Of a stretch of DNA of 33,618 nt, positions 16,330 to 23,768 are shown piece by piece (within the stretch, counting starts at the first letter, position 1; each line of letters begins with the position of its first letter). A model generated the notes under the pieces. That model ran no database searches, had not been told where the DNA came from, and worked only from the letters and a program-made list of their open reading frames with translations. Made by a program: the position numbers and the translations under genes. The stretch lies in contig NZ_SWKK01000027.1 in NCBI RefSeq assembly GCF_005144745.1, positions 1 through 33,618 of the forward strand, given 5' to 3'. The stretch comes from Flavobacterium sp. ASW18X (GTDB lineage: Bacteria > Bacteroidota > Bacteroidia > Flavobacteriales > Flavobacteriaceae).

Positions 16330-16776
16330 TTAGTATACAAATGGGTATGTTAACTGGCTAAGAGAAGGAATTGGCGCGTTGGTGAAATTTTTAGCATTTA
16401 TTTCTGGCACGTAGCCCACCTTATTTGCAGCCTTATTTGTAGGTAACTTTCGTTTTTTCTTGTGGTCTGTAAAAATATCAATGGTAACCCCTACAGTAAG
16501 TCCGCCTAGAACTGTTGCTAACAAATCATCATTGTCCCAACCAGAACCGCCTTTACCAGAATCAATAGCTTCTTTACCAAGACCAATTAGAGCACTGCCC
16601 CCAACCGCACCAGCAAACGTCCAAAAACGGTCTCCTTTAGATATTTGTTTTGCAATCCCTGCACCTGCCAGTCCGTATAAGTTACCACCTAAAAAATGTA
16701 ATGCTTTGTCATTCTCTATTTGTGCATGGGTCTTAAAAAAGCAACATAATAGAAATATGGTTATAATTCTACTCAT
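16330..16776 (-). CDS. Small exported protein with DxxxHFxxG motif (YfiM-like?)
   Basis: A 148-residue protein with a signal peptide (MSRIITIFLLCCFFKTHAQ), so exported. The mature part begins IENDKALHFLGGNLYGLAGA, containing a DxxxHFxxG motif, and goes on through ALIGLGKEAIDSGKGG and WDNDDLLATVLGGLTVGVTI. The arrangement DK.xHF, GKExxD and WDxxDxxAT resembles the E. coli YfiM/DUF2279 group and distantly VanZ-like proteins, where conserved His and Asp residues line membrane-adjacent helices. There are two hydrophobic stretches of moderate length (about 30-45 and 85-100). The function is unknown. It has its own promoter-like element at 16782-16789. The C-terminus (residues 105-148) is basic and poorly conserved in appearance. 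Confidence 0.7.
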   Translation of the reverse strand: MSRIITIFLLCCFFKTHAQIENDKALHFLGGNLYGLAGAGIAKQISKGDRFWTFAGAVGGSALIGLGKEAIDSGKGGSGWDNDDLLATVLGGLTVGVTIDIFTDHKKKRKLPTNKAANKVGYVPEINAKNFTNAPIPSLSQLTYPFVY

Positions 16777-16781
16777 GATGG

Positions 16782-16789
16782 CAAAGATA
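16782..16789 (-). promoter_or_regulatory. Bacteroidetes -7 element for the 148-residue protein gene
   Basis: The minus strand reads TATCTTTG, a perfect TAnnTTTG, ending five bases before the ATG at 16776. Predicted transcription start is at or next to the start codon, another leaderless candidate. Confidence 0.5.
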
Positions 16790-16812
16790 TAAAAGCTTAG
16801 AGGTATACCAGT

Positions 16813-17763
16813 TTAAGAAAAGGCTATCTGAGTCAAGCGTTTCTTTTCTTCTTCAAATTCCGTTAGTAACCGTTCCATAATTTTTGCAACGGGCAAAATA
16901 TCGTGTATTAAGGCAGAAGTCTGCCCTATTTCTAATTCGCCCTCTTCTAAATCTCCTAAAAACATACCTTTTTTAGCCCTAGCTCTTCCTAAAACTGCTT
17001 TTAAATCGGCTACCGAAGCACCTTGAGCGTAAGCATTTTGCACATCTTCATAAAATTTATTTTTAAGCAAACGTACAGGCGCTAATTCTTTTAAAGTTAG
17101 CTGAGTTGCCCCCTCTTTTGCAGCCACTACTTGCTCCTTAAATGCGGTATGAGAAGATGCTTCTATACTGGCTACAAACCTACTACCAATTTGCACCCCG
17201 TCAGCACCTAAAGCCATAGCCGCTAACATCTGGCGCCCTGTAGCAATACCACCTGCAGCAAGCAAGGGAATTTGCAATTTTTCTTTTACCGTAGGGATAA
17301 GTACCATTGTTGTAGTTTCTTCCCTACCATTATGGCCGCCTGCCTCAAAACCTTCTGCAACCACCGCATCTACACCCGCTTCTTGTGCCTTAAGTGCAAA
17401 TTTTAGACTGCTCACTACATGTACCACGGTAATTCCTTTTTCCTTTAAAATAGGCGTCCAAACTTTAGGATTACCAGCAGAAGTGAAAACTATTTTCACT
17501 CCTTCTTTCATGATTATTTCCATGAGTTTATCCAAATCTGGATACAGCATGGGTATATTTACACCAAAGGGTTTATTGGTGGCTTTTTTACATTTTTGAA
17601 TATGTTCTAACAATACCTCTGGATACATGCTGCCTGCTCCAATAAGCCCCAAACCACCAGCATTAGAAACTGCTGCAGCAAGCTTATAACCACTAGCCCA
17701 TATCATCCCTCCTTGTACAATGGGATATTGAATATTAAAAAGTTGGGTAATCCTATTTGTCAT
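16813..17763 (-). CDS. Nitronate monooxygenase-like FMN protein
   Basis: A 316-residue TIM-barrel flavoprotein of the nitronate monooxygenase (2-nitropropane dioxygenase) family. The N-terminus has IQYPIVQGGMIWASG, then NAGGLGLIGAGSM. FMN phosphate contacts are in EGFEAGGHNG and in LLAAGGIATGRQM followed by MALGADGVQIGSRF. The His in GGHNG is in the position of the catalytic base of class I enzymes. FabK-type enoyl-ACP reductases share this fold, so the physiological reaction (nitronate oxidation or enoyl reduction) is uncertain. It is 3 bp downstream of mnmA and cotranscribed with it; no functional link with tRNA thiolation is obvious. Confidence 0.82.
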   Translation of the reverse strand: MTNRITQLFNIQYPIVQGGMIWASGYKLAAAVSNAGGLGLIGAGSMYPEVLLEHIQKCKKATNKPFGVNIPMLYPDLDKLMEIIMKEGVKIVFTSAGNPKVWTPILKEKGITVVHVVSSLKFALKAQEAGVDAVVAEGFEAGGHNGREETTTMVLIPTVKEKLQIPLLAAGGIATGRQMLAAMALGADGVQIGSRFVASIEASSHTAFKEQVVAAKEGATQLTLKELAPVRLLKNKFYEDVQNAYAQGASVADLKAVLGRARAKKGMFLGDLEEGELEIGQTSALIHDILPVAKIMERLLTEFEEEKKRLTQIAFS

Positions 17764-17766
17764 AGT

Positions 17767-18969
17767 TTAAGAAATAACTCCAGAGCCTATTAACTCTTCA
17801 TTTATATACCAGGCCACAAACTGCCCCTCAGTTATCGCAGATTGCGGTGCTTCAAAATCTACATACAAACCCCCTTCTGCCTTATACAATTTAGCTTTTT
17901 GCAAAGGCTGTCTATACCTAATGCGCGCCATCACTTCTAAAGTACCATCTAATTCTAGCCGCATGTCTTCTCTAACCCAATGCAGTTCTGCATCACTAAC
18001 AAACAATGTACTCCTAAATAATCCTGGATGGTTTTTACCCTGACCCGTAAAAATGATATTCTCCTGCACATCTGTCTCTACTACAAACAAAGGTTCTTTA
18101 GTACCACCAACATCCAATCCTTTGCGTTGACCTATGGTAAAAAAATGGGCACCTATATGTTCCCCAACCACCTTGCCATCTGTTATAGCATATTGCGGCT
18201 TTTGAGCTTTAAAGGCAAGTTCCTCTGTTTTGTTACTAAACACTGGTTGTGTTAGCTGATACTGTTCAGCATCTTTAGGCACCTCTACAATAACTCCTTT
18301 TTTAGGTTTTAGCTGTTGTTGTAAAAAGTCTGGCAAGCGTACCTTACCAATAAAGCAAAGGCCTTGAGAATCTTTTTTATCTGCAGTAATCAAATCGTTT
18401 TCTGCTGCAATTTTACGCACTTCGGGTTTAGTAAGATGCCCAATAGGAAATAGCGTTTTACTCAATTGCTCTTGAGAGAGTTGGCACAAAAAATAAGACT
18501 GGTCTTTATTACCATCTATACCTGCCAATAGTTGATGTACCTCTTTACCTTCTTTATTAACAAATGTGCCTTTACGGCAATAATGCCCGGTAGCCACAAA
18601 GTCTGCCCCTAGGTCTAAGGCTATTTTTAGAAAAACATCAAACTTAATCTCCCGATTACAAAGTACATCTGGGTTGGGTGTTCGCCCCATTTCGTACTCA
18701 CGGAACATATAATCCACAATACGTTCTTTGTACTGCTTGCTTAAATCTACGGTTTGAAAAGGTATCCCCAATTTATCTGCTACAATTAGGGCATCATTAC
18801 TGTCTTCTAACCAAGGACACTCATCAGAAATGGTCACAGAATCATCGTGCCAATTCTTCATGAACAGGCCAATAACCTCGTACCCTTGCTCCTTTAATAG
18901 GTATGCGGTTACACTAGAATCTACTCCACCAGAAAGTCCTACTACTACTTTTTTCTTTGTACTGCTCAT
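17767..18969 (-). CDS. mnmA: tRNA-specific 2-thiouridylase MnmA
   Basis: A 400-residue enzyme that inserts sulfur at C2 of wobble uridine 34 in Lys, Glu and Gln tRNAs, using ATP and a persulfide relay. The PP-loop SGGVDS is at residues 13-18. The catalytic Cys pair is C104 (in [11 protein letters not shown]) and C205 (in [10 protein letters not shown]). [15 protein letters not shown] marks the beginning of the tRNA-binding beta domain. The protein is about 30-40 residues longer than E. coli MnmA because of an insert after residue 225 ([20 protein letters not shown] region), which I believe occurs in Bacteroidetes homologues. The ATG at 18969 is preceded by a perfect -7 element seven bases upstream. 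The first gene of a two-gene operon with the nitronate-monooxygenase-like gene. Confidence 0.95.
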   Translation of the reverse strand: MSSTKKKVVVGLSGGVDSSVTAYLLKEQGYEVIGLFMKNWHDDSVTISDECPWLEDSNDALIVADKLGIPFQTVDLSKQYKERIVDYMFREYEMGRTPNPDVLCNREIKFDVFLKIALDLGADFVATGHYCRKGTFVNKEGKEVHQLLAGIDGNKDQSYFLCQLSQEQLSKTLFPIGHLTKPEVRKIAAENDLITADKKDSQGLCFIGKVRLPDFLQQQLKPKKGVIVEVPKDAEQYQLTQPVFSNKTEELAFKAQKPQYAITDGKVVGEHIGAHFFTIGQRKGLDVGGTKEPLFVVETDVQENIIFTGQGKNHPGLFRSTLFVSDAELHWVREDMRLELDGTLEVMARIRYRQPLQKAKLYKAEGGLYVDFEAPQSAITEGQFVAWYINEELIGSGVIS

Positions 18970-18976
18970 AACACTG

Positions 18977-18984
18977 CAAAAATA
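18977..18984 (-). promoter_or_regulatory. Bacteroidetes -7 element for mnmA
   Basis: The minus strand reads TATTTTTG, a perfect TAnnTTTG, ending seven bases before the mnmA ATG. A TTG lies about 22 bases upstream of it and could serve as the -33 element. The transcript leader would be only a few bases long or absent. Confidence 0.5.
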
Positions 18985-19137
18985 CGAACAATATTCGTCG
19001 GTCTACCAACCAGAAACTTAACATAAAAGTGCTTTTAAATCAAAAGGGTTAACATAGAGTTAAGCTTGCATTTAAGTTAATTATAGGTACAGGAAGTAAT
19101 TTCATCGGCTGAGAACACAATCAAACTAAAATTGGAA

Positions 19138-21210
19138 ATGAAAGCCTTCCCAAAACAATTTAATTCCCTAATTATCTTCACCTTAACCTGTTTAATCGTG
19201 GCCTGTAGCAAAGGAGATGATGGACCAAGTAAAGTAGAAAACGAACAGGAAAATACCGATTCCGATGCCTCTGATGGCGCAGAAGAAGATAATAGCAGTA
19301 CAGCAGTACATTTATTAGACCTTGCTACTAGCATTGATGATTTAAGTATTTTGGCGCTAGCCTTAGATAAAATTGATCCTGCTAATAAAGAGCAACTAAG
19401 CAAGGAAGGAGATATTACTGTTTTTGCTCCTACAAACACCGCTTTTGAGAACTTGTTAGCAGAACTAGAGGATTATAATAGTTTAAATGATTTTTCTTCT
19501 GAGGAGGATTTGCTGCTTTTAGAAGAAATTGTAAAATACCATGTTATCGCTAATGAAGCATTACTTGCTGCCCAAGTAACGAATGATAAATCCTACACAA
19601 CCCTACAATCCGAAACCGTAACAACCTATACCACAGATGGTGTACAATTACAAGATAAAACCAATACACGATCTAATGTAATAGTAGCAGATAACCAAGC
19701 AAGCAATGGTATTGCTCACCTTGTAGATAAAGTACTTTTACCACAAGCTGTATTAGATGCTCTAAATCCTCAACATAATTCCGATAAAACAGTAGCTGAA
19801 CTAATTGCCACCAAAGAAAATTTGAGCTTACTCAAAGATGCCTTACAAGTAGCTGGTTTAGAAAGCACTCTTAATGAAGAAGGTCCATTTACGGTCTTCG
19901 CCCCTTCGGATGACGCTGTACAAGTACTTTTTGATTTATTGGGAGAAGGATATGCGTCTTTTAGTGATTTTGATAATAGTATAGAAATCTTGTTGTTACA
20001 AGATATTTTAAAATACCATGTTGTAAATCAGAATCTATTAGCCGCAGATTTGGAAGCCACTACATATGCTACTTTACAAGCCAACCAAAACTTTGAGTTA
20101 GTAGCCACTGGTAATGGATGGGAAATTAATGATGCCTCTAACACCAATGCCGCTCTAACAGAAATTGATAAACTTGCAACCAATGGTGTAGTGCATGTAA
20201 TTAATAAAATTCTAATCTCACCAGAAACAGCAGAGTTATTGGCCAGTATAGGTATTGATGTGAATGATATTCCTGACCCAAATGCTACTAGTATTAAAGC
20301 GTTGGTAGAACAAACTACAGAACTTAGCTTTCTGCAGCAGGCGTTAGAACTTACCGGTTTATTGGATACCTTAGGAGAAGATGGCCCATATACGGTATTA
20401 GCACCCGCTAATGAGACTATCATGTTTTTGTCTGCTCTTTTAGGCAATGCTACCTTAGATGATTATACTTCATCTTTTGAAATTGATATCTTAAGACAAG
20501 TACTTCAGTACCACATAATACCAGAAAATATTACTGAAGACATGCTCAAAAGCGGTAACATTACCACCTTATTAGGAGAACCTATCACTATAAAAAACAC
20601 TAATGGTACAATAAATTTTACTGACGGAGTTGGGCTGACATCTACGTTAAGATATGGAAATATACCAGCAAGCAACGGAACCATACATATAGTAAACAAC
20701 CTTTTACTACCGGCAACAGTAGTTGACCACTTAGCGGAACAAACTACATCAACTTTTAATGCTTTATCAGCAGAATTAAAAGAGAATAGAATTGTAATGA
20801 CCGCTTTATTAATGGCTGGTGATGAAATAAAAAACGGATTGACTGCCCAGAGTAAATTTACTTTATTCTTGCCTACCAATGCCGCATTCCTTAACCTGTT
20901 TAAAAGTTTAGATGGAATAGAAAGTTTAGCTGATTTTGATACAGAAGCGGAATTAGTAATCCTGAGTAAAATTTTGGCCTACCATTTGGTTCTTTATCAA
21001 AACAAAAATGCAAATGATTTTATAGATGGTGAAGATCTTGTGAGTTTTCAAGGTGAAGCGATAAGGGTACACTTAAATGGTGAAATCAATTTAATTGACA
21101 AAACTAATAAAGCTGCTAAAGTGACTAAAACCGATATCGCATTTGGTAATGGCACCTTACATTTTATAGATAAAGTACTAATTCCACAAGCTGTTTTAAA
21201 GCATTTATAA
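19138..21210 (+). CDS. Lipoprotein with four FAS1 (fasciclin) domains, first paralogue
   Basis: A 690-residue secreted lipoprotein. The signal peptide ends in the lipobox IVAC followed by SKGDDGP, then an acidic linker of about 35 residues. Four FAS1 domains follow, centred on their H1 motifs: ITVFAPTNTAF (about 92), FTVFAPSDDAV (250), YTVLAPANETI (418) and FTLFLPTNAAF (575). Each ends in an H2-like NG(I/V/T)xHxxxKxLxP segment. FAS1 domains mediate adhesion to proteins, polysaccharides or cell surfaces, so a surface-exposed adhesion role is likely. Domains 3 and 4 are the most divergent (L for F, changes in H1). I use the ATG at 19138; an in-frame TTG at 19132 is less likely. A strong terminator follows at 21231-21264. 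Confidence 0.92.
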   Translation: MKAFPKQFNSLIIFTLTCLIVACSKGDDGPSKVENEQENTDSDASDGAEEDNSSTAVHLLDLATSIDDLSILALALDKIDPANKEQLSKEGDITVFAPTNTAFENLLAELEDYNSLNDFSSEEDLLLLEEIVKYHVIANEALLAAQVTNDKSYTTLQSETVTTYTTDGVQLQDKTNTRSNVIVADNQASNGIAHLVDKVLLPQAVLDALNPQHNSDKTVAELIATKENLSLLKDALQVAGLESTLNEEGPFTVFAPSDDAVQVLFDLLGEGYASFSDFDNSIEILLLQDILKYHVVNQNLLAADLEATTYATLQANQNFELVATGNGWEINDASNTNAALTEIDKLATNGVVHVINKILISPETAELLASIGIDVNDIPDPNATSIKALVEQTTELSFLQQALELTGLLDTLGEDGPYTVLAPANETIMFLSALLGNATLDDYTSSFEIDILRQVLQYHIIPENITEDMLKSGNITTLLGEPITIKNTNGTINFTDGVGLTSTLRYGNIPASNGTIHIVNNLLLPATVVDHLAEQTTSTFNALSAELKENRIVMTALLMAGDEIKNGLTAQSKFTLFLPTNAAFLNLFKSLDGIESLADFDTEAELVILSKILAYHLVLYQNKNANDFIDGEDLVSFQGEAIRVHLNGEINLIDKTNKAAKVTKTDIAFGNGTLHFIDKVLIPQAVLKHL

Positions 21211-21230
21211 TAAACACCCACCCTAATTAA

Positions 21231-21264
21231 AAAGAGACCGCTAATTGTTGCGGTCTTTTTTTTG
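21231..21264 (+). terminator. Rho-independent terminator after first FAS1 gene
   Basis: A hairpin with stem AGACCGC (21235-21241) and GCGGTCT (21250-21256), extended by A/T pairs to about 11 bp, has an 8-base loop and runs into a T tract. It lies 20 bases after the stop codon and separates the two FAS1 genes into different transcription units. Confidence 0.9.
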
Positions 21265-21461
21265 TTTAATCTCATTTTGTTAAACTTTTGCAAAATTACA
21301 TTAAACAGACGCAACCTTAAGAATATTGTTTAATCTTTATAGTGTTTAATTCAACAAACATCATAAATGCTTACACAAACAAGTAACTAATTACTAGCGT
21401 ATATGAATACAATGTTGACTTAATTAAATATTCAATTAAACAATTTTTAAACTATTTAACT

Positions 21462-23483
21462 ATGAAAAATTTTTTAAGCATCAGTAATTATCTAGTACTG
21501 GCTTTTTTTTCACTATTTATCCTGTCTTGTGACAGTGATGACGATGACGGGCAAGAAATGGAACCAAAAATGGAAGCAAATATTGTTGCTACTGCCCAAA
21601 ACACGGAAGCGCTAAGTTCATTAGTTGCCGCATTGGTAAAGGCAGATGAAAATGCAAATTCCGATTTAGTAGGTACGCTTAGTTCAGAGGGTAATTTTAC
21701 AGTATTTGCCCCTACCAACGAGGCGTTTACAGCTTTATTAGCTGGCTTAGATGGTTACGATTCTTTGGAAGATTTTGATACTGAAGAGGAAAAAGCCTTA
21801 TTAGGTAAAATATTACAGTATCATGTTGTGGCAGGAACTGCTGCGGCCTCAACAGATTTTTCTGATGGACAAACCATAACTACTGTGCAAGGAGAAAGTG
21901 TAAGTGTTTCTTTAACTGGTGGTGTGTTTATTGGCGATGCCACCGAAACAGATGCGGAAGTTGTAATTGCAGATGTTATGGCTAGCAACGGAATAGTGCA
22001 TGTTATTGATAAAGTGTTATTACCTCAAGAAGTTTTAGATGCGCTTATGCCAGAAGAAGAAGGGCAAGATTTAGTGGAAATTGTAGTTGAAGCAGAAACA
22101 TTAACTGTTTTAGAAGCTGCTGTAATAAAAGCAGATTTGGTTGCTACATTACAATCTGACGGCCCTTTCACTGTATTTGCGCCTACTGATGATGCTTTTA
22201 TTGCTTTGTTAGAAGCCTTAGGAGATGATTACAATTCTTTAGATGATTTTGATACCGAAGAAGAAATTGCACTACTTAAAGACATTTTATTGTACCACGT
22301 AATTCCTGCTCAGGTTTTAGCTGCTGATTTAGCAGCAGGCACTGTTGGCACAGCTTTAACAGATAACTCTATTGAAGTTATTGCAAGCGGAGAAACATTT
22401 GTAATTGGAGATGCTTCTGATACAAATGCAAATATTACGGGTACAGATATTATGGCAACAAATGGTGTTGCACATACCATTGACAAAGTTTTATTGCCAC
22501 AAGCTGCTATTGATTTTGTAGCTAGTTTAAATATGAAAAATATTGTAGAACTTGCCCAGGAGACTGATGATTTAAGCGTATTGGTAGATGCGTTGGTAAA
22601 AGCCAATGCTGGTCTTGTAGACACTTTAAGTGGTGAAGGTCCATTTACAGTTTTTGCTCCAACAAACGCTGCTTTTGTCGCTTTATTAGAAGCATTAGGT
22701 GATGACTACAATTCTTTAGACGATTTTGATACCGAAGAAGAAGTAGCTTTATTGGTAGATATCTTAACTTACCATGTAATTGCCAGTGCAGAAGCTTTTT
22801 CTACAGATTTGACAGATGGTCAAATGTTAACTACAGTAAGTGAAGATATGTTAACTGTAAACCTTACTGGCGGTGTCTTTATAGCGGATGCTACAGATAT
22901 GCCTGCAAGTGTTGTAACGCCAGATGTAGATGCTTCTAACGGAGTGGTACACATTATAGATAAAGTATTACTACCACAAGCTGCTGTAGATTTTGTTGCT
23001 AGTTTACACACGCCTAACATTCCAGAATTGGCAATGTCTGTAGACGATTTAAGTTTACTTGTAGATGCTTTAGTACAGGCAGATGCAGGCCTAGTAGAGG
23101 CTTTAAGCGGCGAAGGACCCTTTACAGTTTTTGCTCCTACAAATGCAGCTTTTGCTGCGCTATTAGATAGCTTAGGAAGTGAATATAATAGTCTTGCAGA
23201 CTTTGACACTGCAGAAGAAAAAGCTTTATTAGCTAAAATCTTAACTTACCATGTGGTTTCTGGCGCTGCGGTAACATCTGGACAATTAACAAATGGACAA
23301 ATGGTGACAACCCTACAGACTGAAACTATTACCATAGATTTAAGTGCTGGAGTCCAATTAGACGATAAGACAGATACTAATGCAAATGTTACAGGTGCGG
23401 ATAACGAAGCTAGTAACGGCGTTGTACATATAATTGACAAAGTATTGTTGCCACAAGAGGTAATAGACGCATTGCACGGATAG
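21462..23483 (+). CDS. Lipoprotein with four FAS1 (fasciclin) domains, second paralogue
   Basis: A 673-residue lipoprotein with signal peptide and lipobox ILSC followed by an acidic run (DSDDDDGQ), a feature consistent with lipoproteins routed to the cell surface in Bacteroidetes. Four FAS1 domains begin near ANIVATAQNTEALSSLV, DLVEIVVEAETLTVLE, NIVELAQETDDLSVLV and NIPELAMSVDDLSLLV. The FTVFAP motifs are spaced 157, 159 and 159 residues apart. Each domain has a YHV segment and an H2 segment, NG(V/I)xHxIDKVLLPQ. The domains are much more alike than those of the upstream paralogue. Part of the H1-H2 region is identical at protein level in domains 2 and 3 (EALGDDYNSLDDFDTEEE). The likely role is surface adhesion or biofilm matrix binding. 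It is monocistronic, with its own terminator. Confidence 0.92.
   Translation: MKNFLSISNYLVLAFFSLFILSCDSDDDDGQEMEPKMEANIVATAQNTEALSSLVAALVKADENANSDLVGTLSSEGNFTVFAPTNEAFTALLAGLDGYDSLEDFDTEEEKALLGKILQYHVVAGTAAASTDFSDGQTITTVQGESVSVSLTGGVFIGDATETDAEVVIADVMASNGIVHVIDKVLLPQEVLDALMPEEEGQDLVEIVVEAETLTVLEAAVIKADLVATLQSDGPFTVFAPTDDAFIALLEALGDDYNSLDDFDTEEEIALLKDILLYHVIPAQVLAADLAAGTVGTALTDNSIEVIASGETFVIGDASDTNANITGTDIMATNGVAHTIDKVLLPQAAIDFVASLNMKNIVELAQETDDLSVLVDALVKANAGLVDTLSGEGPFTVFAPTNAAFVALLEALGDDYNSLDDFDTEEEVALLVDILTYHVIASAEAFSTDLTDGQMLTTVSEDMLTVNLTGGVFIADATDMPASVVTPDVDASNGVVHIIDKVLLPQAAVDFVASLHTPNIPELAMSVDDLSLLVDALVQADAGLVEALSGEGPFTVFAPTNAAFAALLDSLGSEYNSLADFDTAEEKALLAKILTYHVVSGAAVTSGQLTNGQMVTTLQTETITIDLSAGVQLDDKTDTNANVTGADNEASNGVVHIIDKVLLPQEVIDALHG
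22167..23170 (+). repeat. Internal direct repeats of FAS1 domains (477-bp period)
   Basis: Within the second FAS1 gene, matching codons of domains 2, 3 and 4 (the Phe of FTVFAP at 22167, 22644 and 23121) are spaced exactly 477 bp. Near-identical DNA occurs around 22212-22263 versus 22689-22740, and around 22635-22680 versus 23112-23157. This indicates recent duplication or gene conversion between domains. Confidence 0.8.
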
Positions 23484-23508
23484 TCAATCAGATACGAAAA
23501 AATAATAG

Positions 23509-23545
23509 AAAGCCTTGAGAAAATTATGTCTCAGGGCTTTTTTTA
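23509..23545 (+). terminator. Rho-independent terminator after second FAS1 gene
   Basis: Stem AAAGCCTTGAGA (23509-23520) pairs with TCTCAGGGCTTT (23529-23540), with one T-G wobble and an 8-base loop, followed by a T tract. It begins 25 bases after the stop codon. Confidence 0.9.
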
Positions 23546-23707
23546 TGGACAAAAGTACCGTTCATCGGAGAGACATCAACCTTGGATATTTTACCATACA
23601 AAATTGGGTAATTGACAACTAAAAATTTTTTAAGCACTCAAAAGCCCGCATCTTTGGAGTCCTAAATCTTTCCAAACTATACCTATTATGTTGAAATGTT
23701 TCCCCCT

Positions 23708-23743
23708 AAAAAAAGGGGGAAACTTTCTAAAAAAGTTCCCCCC
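23708..23743 (-). terminator. Rho-independent terminator after yidC, with a competing hairpin
   Basis: Read on the minus strand, a G6 run plus AACTT pairs with AAGTTTCCCCC and is followed directly by seven T residues (23714-23708). It is a terminator about 25 bases after the yidC stop. The 3' arm can instead pair with a third copy of the sequence at 23706-23698 (GTTTCCCCC against GGGGGAAAC, perfect 9 bp), so two mutually exclusive hairpins exist on both strands. The rest of the 23484-23768 gap shows nothing else I can name. Confidence 0.75.
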
Positions 23744-23768
23744 AGGAATTTTAAAATAACAGAAACAT

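Noticed and set aside
21265-21461. Possible operator in the A/T-rich gap before the second FAS1 gene (ATTGTTTAAT and ATTAAACAAT copies)
   Set aside because: The inverted pieces are over 100 bases apart in a very AT-rich stretch; no convincing -7/-33 pair could be aligned with them.
19077-23440. Several long minus-strand open frames antisense to the FAS1 genes
   Set aside because: They are shadows caused by the biased codon use of repetitive acidic FAS1 DNA; no family similarity or start signals.
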